A stretch of 29,860 nt of DNA from an uncultured Flavobacteriales bacterium (GTDB taxonomy: Bacteria; Bacteroidota; Bacteroidia; Flavobacteriales_E; Vicingaceae): the NCBI GenBank assembly GCA_937901255.1, contig CALCHN010000034.1:1-29860 (forward strand), written 5' to 3'. The notes beneath the pieces are model-generated. The model ran no database searches and was not told the origin of the DNA. It worked only from the letters and a program-made list of their open reading frames with translations. Shown here piece after piece: positions 22,239-29,860 of the stretch (positions are counted from its first letter, which is position 1; the number at the start of each line of letters is the position of its first letter). The translations under genes were made by a program, and so were the position numbers.

Positions 22239-22919
22239 ATGAATATTTTACTTGTATCAGCAACTTATTTAGAGATAGAGCCCTTACTAACCCATTTTAA
22301 ATTTATAAATCAATCTAACCAAAAGTTAAGACATTATGAATTTAAAAACCATCATATAGATGTATTAATTCCAGGGGTAGGAATGACTTTTACAGCTTAT
22401 TGGTTGGGAAAAACACTTACTTCTATTAGGTACGATGTAGCTATAAATGTGGGATTGGCAGGAACTTTTGATGATGCTGTAGAAATAGGGGAGGTGGTAA
22501 GTGTTATTTCCGATAGAATTTCTGAACTAGGTGCTGAAGATGGTGAAAAATTTCTTTCGCTTATTGATATGGATTTGTTGGAAGATGAAGATTTTGAACT
22601 TCAAAATGGAGAAATGATAAACACTATTCCAATAGAAAACAAATGTGCAGAAACCTTGAAAAAAGTTAAAGGAATTACTGTAAATACCACTCATGGAGAT
22701 GAAAATTCTATAGAAAAAGTAAAAAACTTATTTCAACCTCAAGTAGAATCTATGGAAGGTGCAGCCTTTTTATATGCGTGTTTGTTAGAAGGAATTTCTT
22801 GTCTGCAAATTAGAGCTATCTCTAACAAAGTAGAAAGGAGAAATAAAGATAACTGGGATATTAAATTGGCAGTAAAAAATCTTACAGAAAAGTCTTTAGA
22901 AATATTAAAAACTTTATAA
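22239..22919 (+). CDS. mqnB: Futalosine hydrolase
   Basis: This 226-residue member of the phosphorylase/nucleosidase superfamily shows NVGLAGTF, VNTTHGDENSI, the nucleoside-binding ESMEGAAFLYAC block, and QIRAISNKVERRNKDNWDI. The RNxDNWD ending is characteristic of futalosine hydrolase and separates it from MTA/SAH nucleosidase. The enzyme releases hypoxanthine from futalosine to give dehypoxanthinyl futalosine in the alternative menaquinone pathway. The organism therefore probably makes menaquinone via futalosine and not via o-succinylbenzoate. It follows the saccharopine dehydrogenase-like gene by 58 bp and its last 6 bp overlap the convergent pcm gene. Other mqn genes are not in the window. 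Confidence 0.92.
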   Translation: MNILLVSATYLEIEPLLTHFKFINQSNQKLRHYEFKNHHIDVLIPGVGMTFTAYWLGKTLTSIRYDVAINVGLAGTFDDAVEIGEVVSVISDRISELGAEDGEKFLSLIDMDLLEDEDFELQNGEMINTIPIENKCAETLKKVKGITVNTTHGDENSIEKVKNLFQPQVESMEGAAFLYACLLEGISCLQIRAISNKVERRNKDNWDIKLAVKNLTEKSLEILKTL

Positions 22920-23564
22920 ATCCTTACCTTTTTCTTTTAGAAGAGGCACAAACCTAAAAGCACCTAAATCGGTAGTTTTAAAATTAGTGTCATCAATTTT
23001 TACTATTTTTTTCATTATTTGATGGTCTTCATTATCAACCGGAATAACCATAATTCCACCAACAGCAAGTTGTTTTAGTAAATCTTCTGGAACATAAGGA
23101 GCTCCTGCAGTTACAATAATTTTATTAAAAGGAGCAAAAGTTGGTAAACCAAGATATCCATCGCCATAAAAAAGCTTAGCATTATAACTCAACTTAGGAA
23201 GAAATTCTTTGGTTCTATCAAATAAAGCTTTTTGTCGTTCAATAGAAAATACCTTAGCTCCCAATTCTAATAAAACAGCAGTTTGATAACCAGAACCCGT
23301 TCCTATTTCTAATACTTTCTCTCTTGGTTTTATTTCTAAAGTTTGAGATTGAAAAGCAACTGTATAAGGTTGAGAAATAGTTTGACCAGAACCTATAGGG
23401 AAAGGTTTGTCCTCATAAGCAAATTGATGCAAAGCAGTATCCGCAATAAATAAATGACGAGGAATTTTACCTATAGCATCTAACACTTTAGTGTCTGTAA
23501 TTCCTTTTTTTGATAAAATTTCTGTTAATTTTTTTCTTAACCCTTTGTGTTTATGACTGTCCAT
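22914..23564 (-). CDS. pcm: Protein-L-isoaspartate O-methyltransferase
   Basis: This 216-residue SAM-dependent methyltransferase has the Pcm motifs IPRHLFIADTALHQFAYED, PFPIGSGQTISQPYTVAFQ (the QTISQP substrate segment), motif I VLEIGTGSGYQTAVL, FSIERQ, and motif II/III KIIVTAGAPYVPEDLLKQLAVGGIMVIPV. It methylates the abnormal isoaspartyl residues of ageing proteins so they can be repaired in the cytoplasm. The start MDSHKHKGLRKKL fits the family. It is transcribed alone on the minus strand and overlaps the 3' end of mqnB by 6 bp. Confidence 0.94.
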   Translation of the reverse strand: MDSHKHKGLRKKLTEILSKKGITDTKVLDAIGKIPRHLFIADTALHQFAYEDKPFPIGSGQTISQPYTVAFQSQTLEIKPREKVLEIGTGSGYQTAVLLELGAKVFSIERQKALFDRTKEFLPKLSYNAKLFYGDGYLGLPTFAPFNKIIVTAGAPYVPEDLLKQLAVGGIMVIPVDNEDHQIMKKIVKIDDTNFKTTDLGAFRFVPLLKEKGKDL

Positions 23565-23694
23565 ATCTGTTTTATTAACCGCTACAAAGTAAGTATTCTT
23601 TAACTTAATAACAGCATAAAAAAGAGGCTATATTATTAAAATTTGAGTGTTAATAAGAATTTATTTTATCAAACACAAGCTAGTAACTATGCAC

Positions 23695-23702
23695 TATTTT
23701 TG
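23695..23702 (+). promoter_or_regulatory. Bacteroidota-type -7 promoter element
   Basis: TATTTTTG matches TAnnTTTG exactly, 17 bp before the ATG at 23720, implying a leader of about 10 nt for the Gfo/Idh/MocA-like gene. Confidence 0.45.
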
Positions 23703-23719
23703 TTTTAAAATTATTTTAG

Positions 23720-24655
23720 ATGTTAAAGATAGGTTTAGTAGGTTCAGCGTATTTGATAGAAAAGCATGTTGATTCTGTTGTGAAGTCAAGTAATTTTCAA
23801 TTGGTTGGCTATTACAACGTAAATGCAAATAGTGGCAGTAAAATGTCTGCAAATCTTATTAATCAATATGAATATCAGGATTTAAATGAACTACTACATC
23901 AAACTCAATTAGTTTACTTATTTAGTCTTGCAGATGATGTTAGAATGGATATTGCCATTCAGGTAATCAAATCTGCTAATCATCTTTTAATAGATAAGTC
24001 TAATATAAAAACTACCATAGAAGCAAAACAATTATTAGAATTAGCACAAGAAGCAGGCGTAATTACACAAGTGAGTAATATTTCAGCATTATCTCCTTTG
24101 TATAAAGCATCCAAAGAGCATCTTGCTCAGCCAACATTAATAGAATCGGTTACTAATATTCACTATAAAAATAAATCGGCATACTTAATAAACGATTTAT
24201 TGTGCGATGAATTAAGTGTAATATTAAATACAGTTAATGCTAACTTAAAAAAAGTAACTACAATAGGTGTAGATGTTTCTAACAGGTTTCCAGAAGTAAT
24301 TAATGCTTTATTAGAGTTCGATAATGGTTGCAATGCTTCAATAACTATCAATACTGTTGCCGATGATGATAAAAAAGCCATTATATTTTATACAGCAGGA
24401 GCAACTACTACTGTTGATTTTTTAGATAATAAAATAAAAATGGTTTATGCTTTAGATAGCCAAAATAATTTTTCCGAAAAAGAAATTAAAGTAATGGATA
24501 ATAGTCAGTTAAATGTTGAGCTGCTAGCAATTTCAGAAAGTATTAAACACCAAAAAAGCTTATCAACCGATATGCATGATATGCTTAAAATCCATGAGAT
24601 TCTCCAAAAAATTTCAGAAAAGCTAAAAATTAACTTCTCTTTAGTTCAAGATTGA
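23720..24655 (+). CDS. Divergent Gfo/Idh/MocA-family protein
   Basis: This 311-residue protein has a Rossmann-like N terminus (MLKIGLVGSAYLIEKHVDSV), then YLFSLADDVRMDIAIQVIKSANHLLIDKS and TIEAKQLLELAQEAGVITQV, which track the Gfo/Idh/MocA family layout. The nucleotide loop lacks the full GxGxxG pattern. The conserved EKP, whose Lys is catalytic or NAD-contacting in active members, reads DKS, keeping the Lys but losing the Pro. The C-terminal alpha/beta domain is recognisable only by position. It could be an NAD-dependent sugar oxidoreductase with relaxed motifs or a non-catalytic relative. It lies just upstream of the lipoprotein / sugar transferase genes, which would fit nucleotide-sugar metabolism, but a separate promoter match lies between them. 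Confidence 0.72.
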   Translation: MLKIGLVGSAYLIEKHVDSVVKSSNFQLVGYYNVNANSGSKMSANLINQYEYQDLNELLHQTQLVYLFSLADDVRMDIAIQVIKSANHLLIDKSNIKTTIEAKQLLELAQEAGVITQVSNISALSPLYKASKEHLAQPTLIESVTNIHYKNKSAYLINDLLCDELSVILNTVNANLKKVTTIGVDVSNRFPEVINALLEFDNGCNASITINTVADDDKKAIIFYTAGATTTVDFLDNKIKMVYALDSQNNFSEKEIKVMDNSQLNVELLAISESIKHQKSLSTDMHDMLKIHEILQKISEKLKINFSLVQD

Positions 24656-24663
24656 TATTTTTG
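24656..24663 (+). promoter_or_regulatory. Bacteroidota-type -7 promoter element
   Basis: TATTTTTG matches TAnnTTTG exactly. It overlaps the last bases after the Gfo/Idh/MocA-like stop (24655) and lies 50 bp before the lipoprotein start, so the lipoprotein / sugar transferase / lipoprotein unit may be transcribed independently. Confidence 0.4.
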
Positions 24664-24712
24664 TACAATAATTAATGTTGATTTAACGTTAAGAATTTAA
24701 TTTTTTTCAGAT

Positions 24713-25594
24713 TTGCACGATATCAAACAAAATAGCTTAGTTAATAAGTTTAAAGCCGTATTTTATATTGCTGTTTTACTGTTGATTAACAGTTGCTCTA
24801 AAGATAGTTTTGAAGCACAAATTCCAACGTATATTTCTATAGATAAATTTACAGTTACTTCCGATTATGCTTTATATGGTTCAAACTCATCTAATATAAC
24901 AGATGTATGGGTTTATGTTAATGATGATTTGATAGGAACTTATGAGTTACCAGCAAGGTTTCCAGTTTTAAAAGAAGGAACTTTTAATGTTAAATTCTAT
25001 GCAGGAATTAAAGATAACGGAGTAAGTGGGTTAAGAACTCGCTATCTATTTTATACTCCACACCAAGAGCAAATTACTTTTGAAAAAGGAAAAGAAATTA
25101 AAATAGAACCACAAGTAACTTATATAAGTACTACAAAAACAGCGTGGAAAGAAGATTTTGAATCGCCAGCAACAACCTTTACATATACCACAGGTAGCGA
25201 TACCATTATAAATAAAACAACCAATGATATTTTTGAAGGCAATGCTTCAGGTCAAGTTTATCTTCAATCGTATATGGATTTTTTTGAGTCAAAATCGCCA
25301 GCTTTTTCAAATGTGTCTTCTATAGGTAGTCCAGTTTATTTAGAGCTTAATTTTAAAACCAACGAACCTATTTTAGTAGGATTAAAAACCGATGATGATA
25401 ATATTGGGATAGTGAATTTAAATACAACTTCAACTTGGAAAAAAATATATATTAATTTAACTCCAGCAGTTAGCCAGAAACCAGCAAATACTAATTTCTA
25501 TGTGTTTTTTGGAATACAATCTTCCGCTTCAAGCCCTTTCCAAACATCTAATCCAGAATTTTATTTAGACAATATTAAAATTTTACATTATTAA
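24713..25594 (+). CDS. Lipoprotein of unknown function paired with a sugar transferase
   Basis: The protein has 293 residues. The start is taken as TTG at 24713, since no ATG or GTG precedes the signal sequence and an in-frame TAA lies at 24698. The lipobox LLINSC places the lipidated Cys near residue 28, followed by Ser-Lys-Asp. The mature part has an N-terminal beta domain (about 38-130: ISIDKFTVTSDY, WVYVNDDLIGTYELP, NVKFYAGIKDNGV) and a C-terminal beta-sandwich-like part (about 145-293: WKEDFESPATTF, GNASGQVYL, FYLDNIKILHY) resembling carbohydrate-binding jelly-roll domains. I do not recognise a named family. Its stop overlaps the ATG of the sugar transferase (TAATG), so translation is coupled. 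Confidence 0.75.
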   Translation: MHDIKQNSLVNKFKAVFYIAVLLLINSCSKDSFEAQIPTYISIDKFTVTSDYALYGSNSSNITDVWVYVNDDLIGTYELPARFPVLKEGTFNVKFYAGIKDNGVSGLRTRYLFYTPHQEQITFEKGKEIKIEPQVTYISTTKTAWKEDFESPATTFTYTTGSDTIINKTTNDIFEGNASGQVYLQSYMDFFESKSPAFSNVSSIGSPVYLELNFKTNEPILVGLKTDDDNIGIVNLNTTSTWKKIYINLTPAVSQKPANTNFYVFFGIQSSASSPFQTSNPEFYLDNIKILHY

Positions 25595-27009
25595 TGAATA
25601 GAAATTTACAGGTTTTTAGGTATGTGGTGTTGGATGTTTTTGCTGCGGCTCTTGCGTGGTTTTTCTTCTTTATTTTTAGAAAAGAATTTATCGAACCAGT
25701 AAAATATGGATTTGATGTTCCTCTTGTATTCGATAACAATTTTTATTACGGTTTATTAGCTGTTCCTTTAGGATGGTTGCTGTTTTACTATCTTGTGGGT
25801 ACTTACAACGATGTTTACCGTAAATCTCGTTTAAAAGAATTCGGACAAACTTTATTAGTTTCATTAATCGGTACCTTAGTACTCTTTTTTGTTTTATTGC
25901 TTGATGATGAAATTATCTCTTACAAAGATTACTACAGACTATATTTTGCATTATTCTCACTACATTTTGTACTAACAGCTGTAGCTCGTTTTTCATTATC
26001 AACCTATACTGGAAATAGAATAAAAAACAGAAAAATTGGATTCAATACCATTATTATAGGTGCTGGAAATACAGCTGTAGAACTTTTTCAGGAAATGAAT
26101 AGCCAAAAACACTCTTCTGGTAATAAAATTATTGGCTTTACCCATATTGAAAAAGGAGCTACTTATGCAATGGAAAAATACTTGCCCCATTTAGGTAATT
26201 GTGTTGACATTAAAAAAGTGATAGAAGAAAATGCAATTGAAGAGGTAATTATAGCTCCCGAAAAATCTCAACATGAGCAACTAACAGCTATTATTAATGA
26301 ATTAGAGGCTACATCAGTAATTATAAAAATTATTCCTGATATGTATGCTATTTTATCAGGTTCGGTAAAAATGAGTGCCATTTTTGGAACACCACTTATT
26401 GTTATTGAGAATGAAATTATGCCTCCTTGGCAACGTTCTGTAAAAAGAATGATAGACGTTGTTGTTTCTCTCCTTGTATTAATAGTATTTTTTCCAGTTT
26501 TTTTAACTACTGCAATTATTGTAGTAAGCACATCAAAAGGAGGAGCATTTTTCGCTCAAGAAAGAGTAGGAATTCATGGTAAACCATTTATCATTTATAA
26601 GTTTAGGTCTATGGTGCAGGATGCCGAAAAAGATGGACCAGCCTTATCTAGTCAGAATGACGTTAGAATTACTAAATTTGGTAGGTTTATGCGGAAAGTG
26701 AGGTTAGATGAAATTCCTCAATTTTTTAATGTATTAATTGGCGATATGAGCTTGGTTGGTCCCCGTCCGGAAAGACAATTTTTTATCGATCAAATTGTTG
26801 AACAAGCACCTCATTTTAACCATTTGCTTAAAGTTAGACCAGGAATTACCTCTTGGGGACAAGTAAAATACGGTTATGCCGAAAATGTAAAACAAATGAT
26901 AGAGCGACTAAAATTCGATATTTTATATATAGAAAATATGTCGTTGCTAGTAGATTTTAAAATTCTTATTTATACTGTATTAATTGTATTAAAAGGAAGT
27001 GGTAAATAA
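25594..27009 (+). CDS. Initiating undecaprenyl-phosphate glycosylphosphotransferase (WcaJ/WbaP-like)
   Basis: This 471-residue protein has about four N-terminal membrane helices (1-140), a cytoplasmic Rossmann-like CoA-binding domain (about 148-255: NTIIIGAGNTAVELF), a further membrane helix (about 285-310) and the C-terminal bacterial sugar transferase domain. That domain has FIIYKFRSMVQDAEKDG, VRLDEIPQFFNVLIGDMS, LVGPRPERQFF and VRPGITSWGQV. These are the catalytic and substrate motifs of polyprenol-phosphate hexose-1-phosphate transferases, which start exopolysaccharide or O-antigen repeat units on the inner membrane. The sugar cannot be deduced. No other polysaccharide gene is in the window, so it may act with genes elsewhere. 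Its start overlaps the upstream lipoprotein stop, and a second small lipoprotein gene begins inside its 3' end. Confidence 0.93.
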   Translation: MNRNLQVFRYVVLDVFAAALAWFFFFIFRKEFIEPVKYGFDVPLVFDNNFYYGLLAVPLGWLLFYYLVGTYNDVYRKSRLKEFGQTLLVSLIGTLVLFFVLLLDDEIISYKDYYRLYFALFSLHFVLTAVARFSLSTYTGNRIKNRKIGFNTIIIGAGNTAVELFQEMNSQKHSSGNKIIGFTHIEKGATYAMEKYLPHLGNCVDIKKVIEENAIEEVIIAPEKSQHEQLTAIINELEATSVIIKIIPDMYAILSGSVKMSAIFGTPLIVIENEIMPPWQRSVKRMIDVVVSLLVLIVFFPVFLTTAIIVVSTSKGGAFFAQERVGIHGKPFIIYKFRSMVQDAEKDGPALSSQNDVRITKFGRFMRKVRLDEIPQFFNVLIGDMSLVGPRPERQFFIDQIVEQAPHFNHLLKVRPGITSWGQVKYGYAENVKQMIERLKFDILYIENMSLLVDFKILIYTVLIVLKGSGK

Positions 27010-27421
27010 ATTAAGTACCATAGTAGTTTTGGTTGGGTTGTTCTTAATGTCTTGTGAGAAACAAGAACTAGCAACTGTAGATTTGATTACTAAAAACCCC
27101 GCACAAATAAACCTAAAACTAAACAAAGGAGAACGAATACAGTTCTACTCTGATTTACACCTATCGTATGATGTAAATCCAGAAATTGTTTATGCATTTG
27201 AATTTTACCAAGCCAACAAATTACTTTTTAGTGGAGGTGTTGACCCACTAAATGTAACAACAGAAATTGAAAATATAACTCTCAATACTATTACAGGAAA
27301 ACTAGAAGGAGAGTTTACCGCTCAGTACGATGATAATTATTCGATAGTGGTAACCTTAATAAAAAATAACTCTCCTGATTTAAAGATTCATCATGCTAAA
27401 ATAACTGTAGTTAAAGATTGA
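26999..27421 (+). CDS. Small lipoprotein of unknown function
   Basis: The protein has 140 residues from a GTG start at 26999. That start overlaps the last 11 bp of the sugar transferase gene and follows an AAAAGGA ribosome-site-like sequence. The lipobox LFLMSC places the lipidated Cys at about residue 19. The rest is predicted beta-rich (INLKLNKGERIQFYSDLHL, YAFEFYQANKLLFSGG, EFTAQYDDNYSIVVTLI), like a small immunoglobulin-type domain, without a known family. Its position, overlapping the sugar transferase and mirroring the lipoprotein gene on the other side, suggests a shared envelope function. It is followed by an A/T-rich hairpin terminator before a convergent gene. Confidence 0.7.
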   Translation: MVNKLSTIVVLVGLFLMSCEKQELATVDLITKNPAQINLKLNKGERIQFYSDLHLSYDVNPEIVYAFEFYQANKLLFSGGVDPLNVTTEIENITLNTITGKLEGEFTAQYDDNYSIVVTLIKNNSPDLKIHHAKITVVKD

Positions 27422-27438
27422 GCTTAATACTATGTTCT

Positions 27439-27486
27439 ACTAAAAAAAGTGATTTGTAGGGATAGAAATAAGGTATCTTTTTTAGT
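27439..27486. terminator. A/T-rich bidirectional hairpin between convergent genes
   Basis: ACTAAAAAA (27439-27447) pairs with TTTTTTAGT (27478-27486) across a 30-nt loop, in the 85-bp gap between the lipoprotein stop and the minus-strand PorP/SprF stop. The A and T runs would serve as U-tracts in each direction. The long loop makes this moderate evidence. Confidence 0.45.
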
Positions 27487-27506
27487 GATATTCTTACATC
27501 AATAAT

Positions 27507-28586
27507 TTATCTAAACCTAGCACTACTTTTTGTTCCTCTTCCAGCTGTAAATGGATTAGGATTAATAAATCGAATAAAAACTTCAGGACCACCATTTCCA
27601 TTGGTAGCAGCAGTTAAACCAGACATGTTTAAATCGTAAGCAAATCCAAGGGAGAAGCCAGCAATTTCTAATTCTATTGCAGGAGCAAAAGCATCTCCAA
27701 ATCTATAGTATGTTCCTAATGAAATAGCAGCACCCTTAAATACTCCAGTGTATTTAGATTCTTCTTGAAGTGTATATCTCACCATTAATCCTCCTAAAAT
27801 TTGTCTTGTAGGTCCTTGAAAATAAGCTAATACTTTTGGTCTGAAAGCTAATTTACTGTTACTTATACCTAAATGAGCTTCGGTATGAAAAGCTAATTTA
27901 GAATATAGTTTATCAACTTCTCCAAATTCTAATTGCTGATTTGGACGTGTAATGTGATAAAAAGCAACTCCAGATTGTATATTGAATTCATCTTGAGAAC
28001 TTAATGTTTTTGCTCCTTTGCCATAAGACCATAAAGCACCAGCCGAAAAATCAAAGAAATTGCTGTTTTCAAACGCAAACAATTCATTAGAACTTAACGT
28101 AGCGTCAAAACTTTGTCCATTAAACTGCGAATCCCATTCTAGGTTGTCGGGACTCATGCTTGTTTGTCCCCATGACCCCATTAAACCAACAGATGCTGAG
28201 TTTTTATCGTCTAAAAACAACACACTAGAAAGAGCAAGATTAATTTTAGTTGTTCCAAAATTAGTTGTACCAGCAACATCTTTAAAAGCACTAATTCCAG
28301 CTCCTAGGTAGCCATTTTTCCATTTGTTTTTTAATAATCCACCATCAAACATTACAGCATAAGTTCTGTATGGGTTGGAAATACTTCCCCATTGGCTTCG
28401 ATAATTTAATACCCCTCTAAAGTCTCCATTATACACACCTGCTGCTGCTGGGTTTGTAGTCATAATCATTGCGTCATACATAGTAAAATGTATATCTTGA
28501 GCTTTTAATTCCGAATTTGAAATTATTCCTACCTGACAAAATAGTGCAATAAAGATGCTTATTTTTTTACCTACTGAATAGTTCAT
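27507..28586 (-). CDS. PorP/SprF-family type IX secretion system outer membrane protein
   Basis: The protein has 359 residues from the ATG at 28586, giving signal peptide MNYSVGKKISIFIALFCQ with cleavage after ELKAQ. An ATG at 28619 would add 11 residues and sits 6 bp after the upstream stop, so it is a real alternative. The mature start DIHFTMYDAMIMTTNPAAAGVYNGDFRG and VLNYRSQWGSISNPYRTYAVMFD are hallmark PorP/SprF blocks. The rest alternates as a beta barrel to the end. In Flavobacterium, SprF-type proteins are needed to secrete or attach their neighbouring SprB-type cargo. Here the gene directly follows a large type-B-CTD cargo gene on the same strand, so it is probably that protein's dedicated partner. 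Confidence 0.9.
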   Translation of the reverse strand: MNYSVGKKISIFIALFCQVGIISNSELKAQDIHFTMYDAMIMTTNPAAAGVYNGDFRGVLNYRSQWGSISNPYRTYAVMFDGGLLKNKWKNGYLGAGISAFKDVAGTTNFGTTKINLALSSVLFLDDKNSASVGLMGSWGQTSMSPDNLEWDSQFNGQSFDATLSSNELFAFENSNFFDFSAGALWSYGKGAKTLSSQDEFNIQSGVAFYHITRPNQQLEFGEVDKLYSKLAFHTEAHLGISNSKLAFRPKVLAYFQGPTRQILGGLMVRYTLQEESKYTGVFKGAAISLGTYYRFGDAFAPAIELEIAGFSLGFAYDLNMSGLTAATNGNGGPEVFIRFINPNPFTAGRGTKSSARFR

Positions 28587-28625
28587 TTTTAGGATGTTTG
28601 TGAATACGTTATGGTTCATAATTAT

Positions 28626-29860
28626 TTATCTTATTAAAGTTACATCTCCTTTTTTGGTTACTTTACTACCATCTATAAAAGTAGCTTCTAGGTAATACAC
28701 AAAAACTGCTTTATTCATATCTTTCCCTCTGAATTTGCCATCCCAACCATTATCTAAACTAGTTGTTTCAAATACTTTTTCTCCCCATCTGTCGTAAACA
28801 AAAAAGTTTAAGTCAGCAACACCTTTACCTCTAACATAAAGTATGTCATTACTACCATCACCATTTGGAGAGAATATATTTGGCACCCAAATTACATAGT
28901 CGTAATCAACTATAACCGTTACTTGGTCTGAGGCACTACATCCATTCGAATCAACCACAGTTACTGTATAAGTAATGGTTTCTTCTGGCGAGCTATTGGT
29001 TGTAGGACATAATGGACAAGTTAACCAAGTAGGGGGTGTCCATGCATAATTTCCGTTAGTACCAGTTGCATTTAGTAGAGTTGTTTCTCCAAGTTTTATA
29101 CTTACGTCACTACCTGCATTTACTATCGGAGTTGGGTGAACGGTTATTGTACTTGTTATAGTGTCCGAACCATTGGCATTTGAAGCAATTAATTCAATGG
29201 TATAAGTACTATCAGTTCCAAAACAAATATTGGTTGGGTTTTGGTCTGTTGAAGTAGATGGAATACCACCATTAAAAGTCCATTGCCACGAAGTAGCTCC
29301 TGTACTCATATCAGTAAAATCCACACATTCTCCAGCACATATTTCATCATCAGAAACTGTAAATGATGCTGTTGGTGTTGAACAATTGTTGACAGTAATA
29401 TAGGCTGTCATAGTTGTATCATCACTACCATTGGCATCTGTAACAGTTAATGAAATAGTGTAAGTTCCTGCTGTTGCAAAACAAACATTAGTTGGATTTT
29501 GTTGGTTTGAGGTAGATGGAATTCCACCATTAAATGTCCAGCTCCATGCTGTAACACCAGCAGAAGTAGCTGATGTACTTAAATCTGTGAAGTTAATACA
29601 GTCGCCTTCGCAAATATTAGTTTGAGAAGCTGTGAAATTAGCAATAGGCTGAGGAAGTGTACAATTGTTTATGTTGATGGTTACTGTAGCGGTATCAGGA
29701 CAAGTGCCATTAGTAGTATAAGTTACATTGAAAACACCTGTACCACTACCTGAAATATTGACTTCACCAGTAGATGTATTAATTACACCGCTGTTGTCTA
29801 TAGTAAAAGTTCCTCCTGTAGTTCCAGTAATAGTTGGAGTAGGATTAGGGTCGGTAGTAC
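28626..29860 (-). CDS. Large PKD-repeat T9SS cargo protein with CHU_C sorting domain, 5' end outside the window
   Basis: The frame is open from the stop at 28626 to the window edge (about 411 codons visible), so an internal ATG at 29411 is not the start. Order from the C terminus: CHU_C/type B sorting domain (WVPNIFSPNGDGSNDIL, FVYDRWGEKVFE, WDGKFRG, DVTLIR), a short Ig/PKD-like domain (NAGSDVSIKLGETTLLNATG, ending TYTVTVVDSNGCSA), and two PKD domains with shared pieces CFGTDSTYTI / CFATAGTYTI, TSTDQNPTN / TSNQQNPTN and WQWTFNGGIPS / WSWTFNGGIPS. Upstream is a different repeat type (TITGTTGGTFTIDNSG, ISGSGTGVFNVTYTT). Cys pairs (ICAGEC, ICEGDC) suggest disulfides. It is likely a giant surface adhesin or gliding-type protein exported by T9SS with the adjacent PorP/SprF protein. 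Confidence 0.9.
   Translation of the reverse strand, partial: TTDPNPTPTITGTTGGTFTIDNSGVINTSTGEVNISGSGTGVFNVTYTTNGTCPDTATVTININNCTLPQPIANFTASQTNICEGDCINFTDLSTSATSAGVTAWSWTFNGGIPSTSNQQNPTNVCFATAGTYTISLTVTDANGSDDTTMTAYITVNNCSTPTASFTVSDDEICAGECVDFTDMSTGATSWQWTFNGGIPSTSTDQNPTNICFGTDSTYTIELIASNANGSDTITSTITVHPTPIVNAGSDVSIKLGETTLLNATGTNGNYAWTPPTWLTCPLCPTTNSSPEETITYTVTVVDSNGCSASDQVTVIVDYDYVIWVPNIFSPNGDGSNDILYVRGKGVADLNFFVYDRWGEKVFETTSLDNGWDGKFRGKDMNKAVFVYYLEATFIDGSKVTKKGDVTLIR

Noticed and set aside
29409..29411. ATG at 29411 as the start of the right-edge T9SS cargo gene
   Set aside because: The frame continues upstream without a stop to the window edge with clear PKD-domain sequence, so this Met is internal.

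Overview
The window looks like chromosomal DNA from a low-G+C member of the Bacteroidota, most likely a Flavobacteriales-type bacterium. Four things point there. Both window edges carry the C-terminal sorting domain of type IX secretion system (T9SS) cargo (CHU_C / type B). A PorP/SprF-family outer membrane protein sits beside the right-hand one. Several start codons are preceded by the Bacteroidota promoter element TAnnTTTG. Most genes lack a clear Shine-Dalgarno sequence. I see no rRNA, tRNA, CRISPR array, phage or transposase gene.

Layout. 1-211: tail of a T9SS cargo gene. 446-1970: small membrane protein, Crp/Fnr-type regulator and DinB-like protein, with a perfect FNR-type palindrome between the last two. 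1971-2672: gene-free repeat region containing a 191/192-bp tandem repeat with built-in hairpins. 2673-3620: exported protein of unknown function. 3765-6271 (minus): polyamine genes, a short arginine decarboxylase and a deoxyhypusine synthase-like enzyme. 6272-6716: a second repeat-rich gap holding two head-to-head diverged copies of the hairpin element seen at 2.2 kb. 6717-10751: ridA, uvrA and a LOG-family gene. 10955-15767: three envelope genes combining an OmpA-like barrel, thrombospondin type 3 calcium repeats, a duplicated unknown domain and SPOR-like domains. 15775-18503 (minus): hexapeptide acyltransferase, exported MORN/YwqK-like protein and class I fructose-1,6-bisphosphatase, closely packed. 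18592-20322: SSAT-like acetyltransferase and aspartate kinase. 20334-23564: DUF423 protein, saccharopine dehydrogenase-like protein, futalosine hydrolase (mqnB) and protein-L-isoaspartate methyltransferase (pcm). 23720-27421: degenerate Gfo/Idh/MocA protein, then a lipoprotein / initiating sugar transferase / lipoprotein unit with overlapping genes. 27507-29860 (minus): a PorP/SprF protein preceded by a large PKD-repeat T9SS cargo gene that runs off the window.

How the genes work together. Most are housekeeping genes: DNA repair, protein repair, amino-acid metabolism, gluconeogenesis and menaquinone synthesis by the futalosine route. Three groups deserve attention. The first is the envelope trio, which looks like a calcium-dependent outer-membrane to peptidoglycan tether (inference). 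The second is the hairpin repeat family, where paired substitutions preserve the stems between distant copies. The third is the polyamine set (arginine decarboxylase, DHS-like enzyme, SSAT-like acetyltransferase), which has no agmatinase in view.
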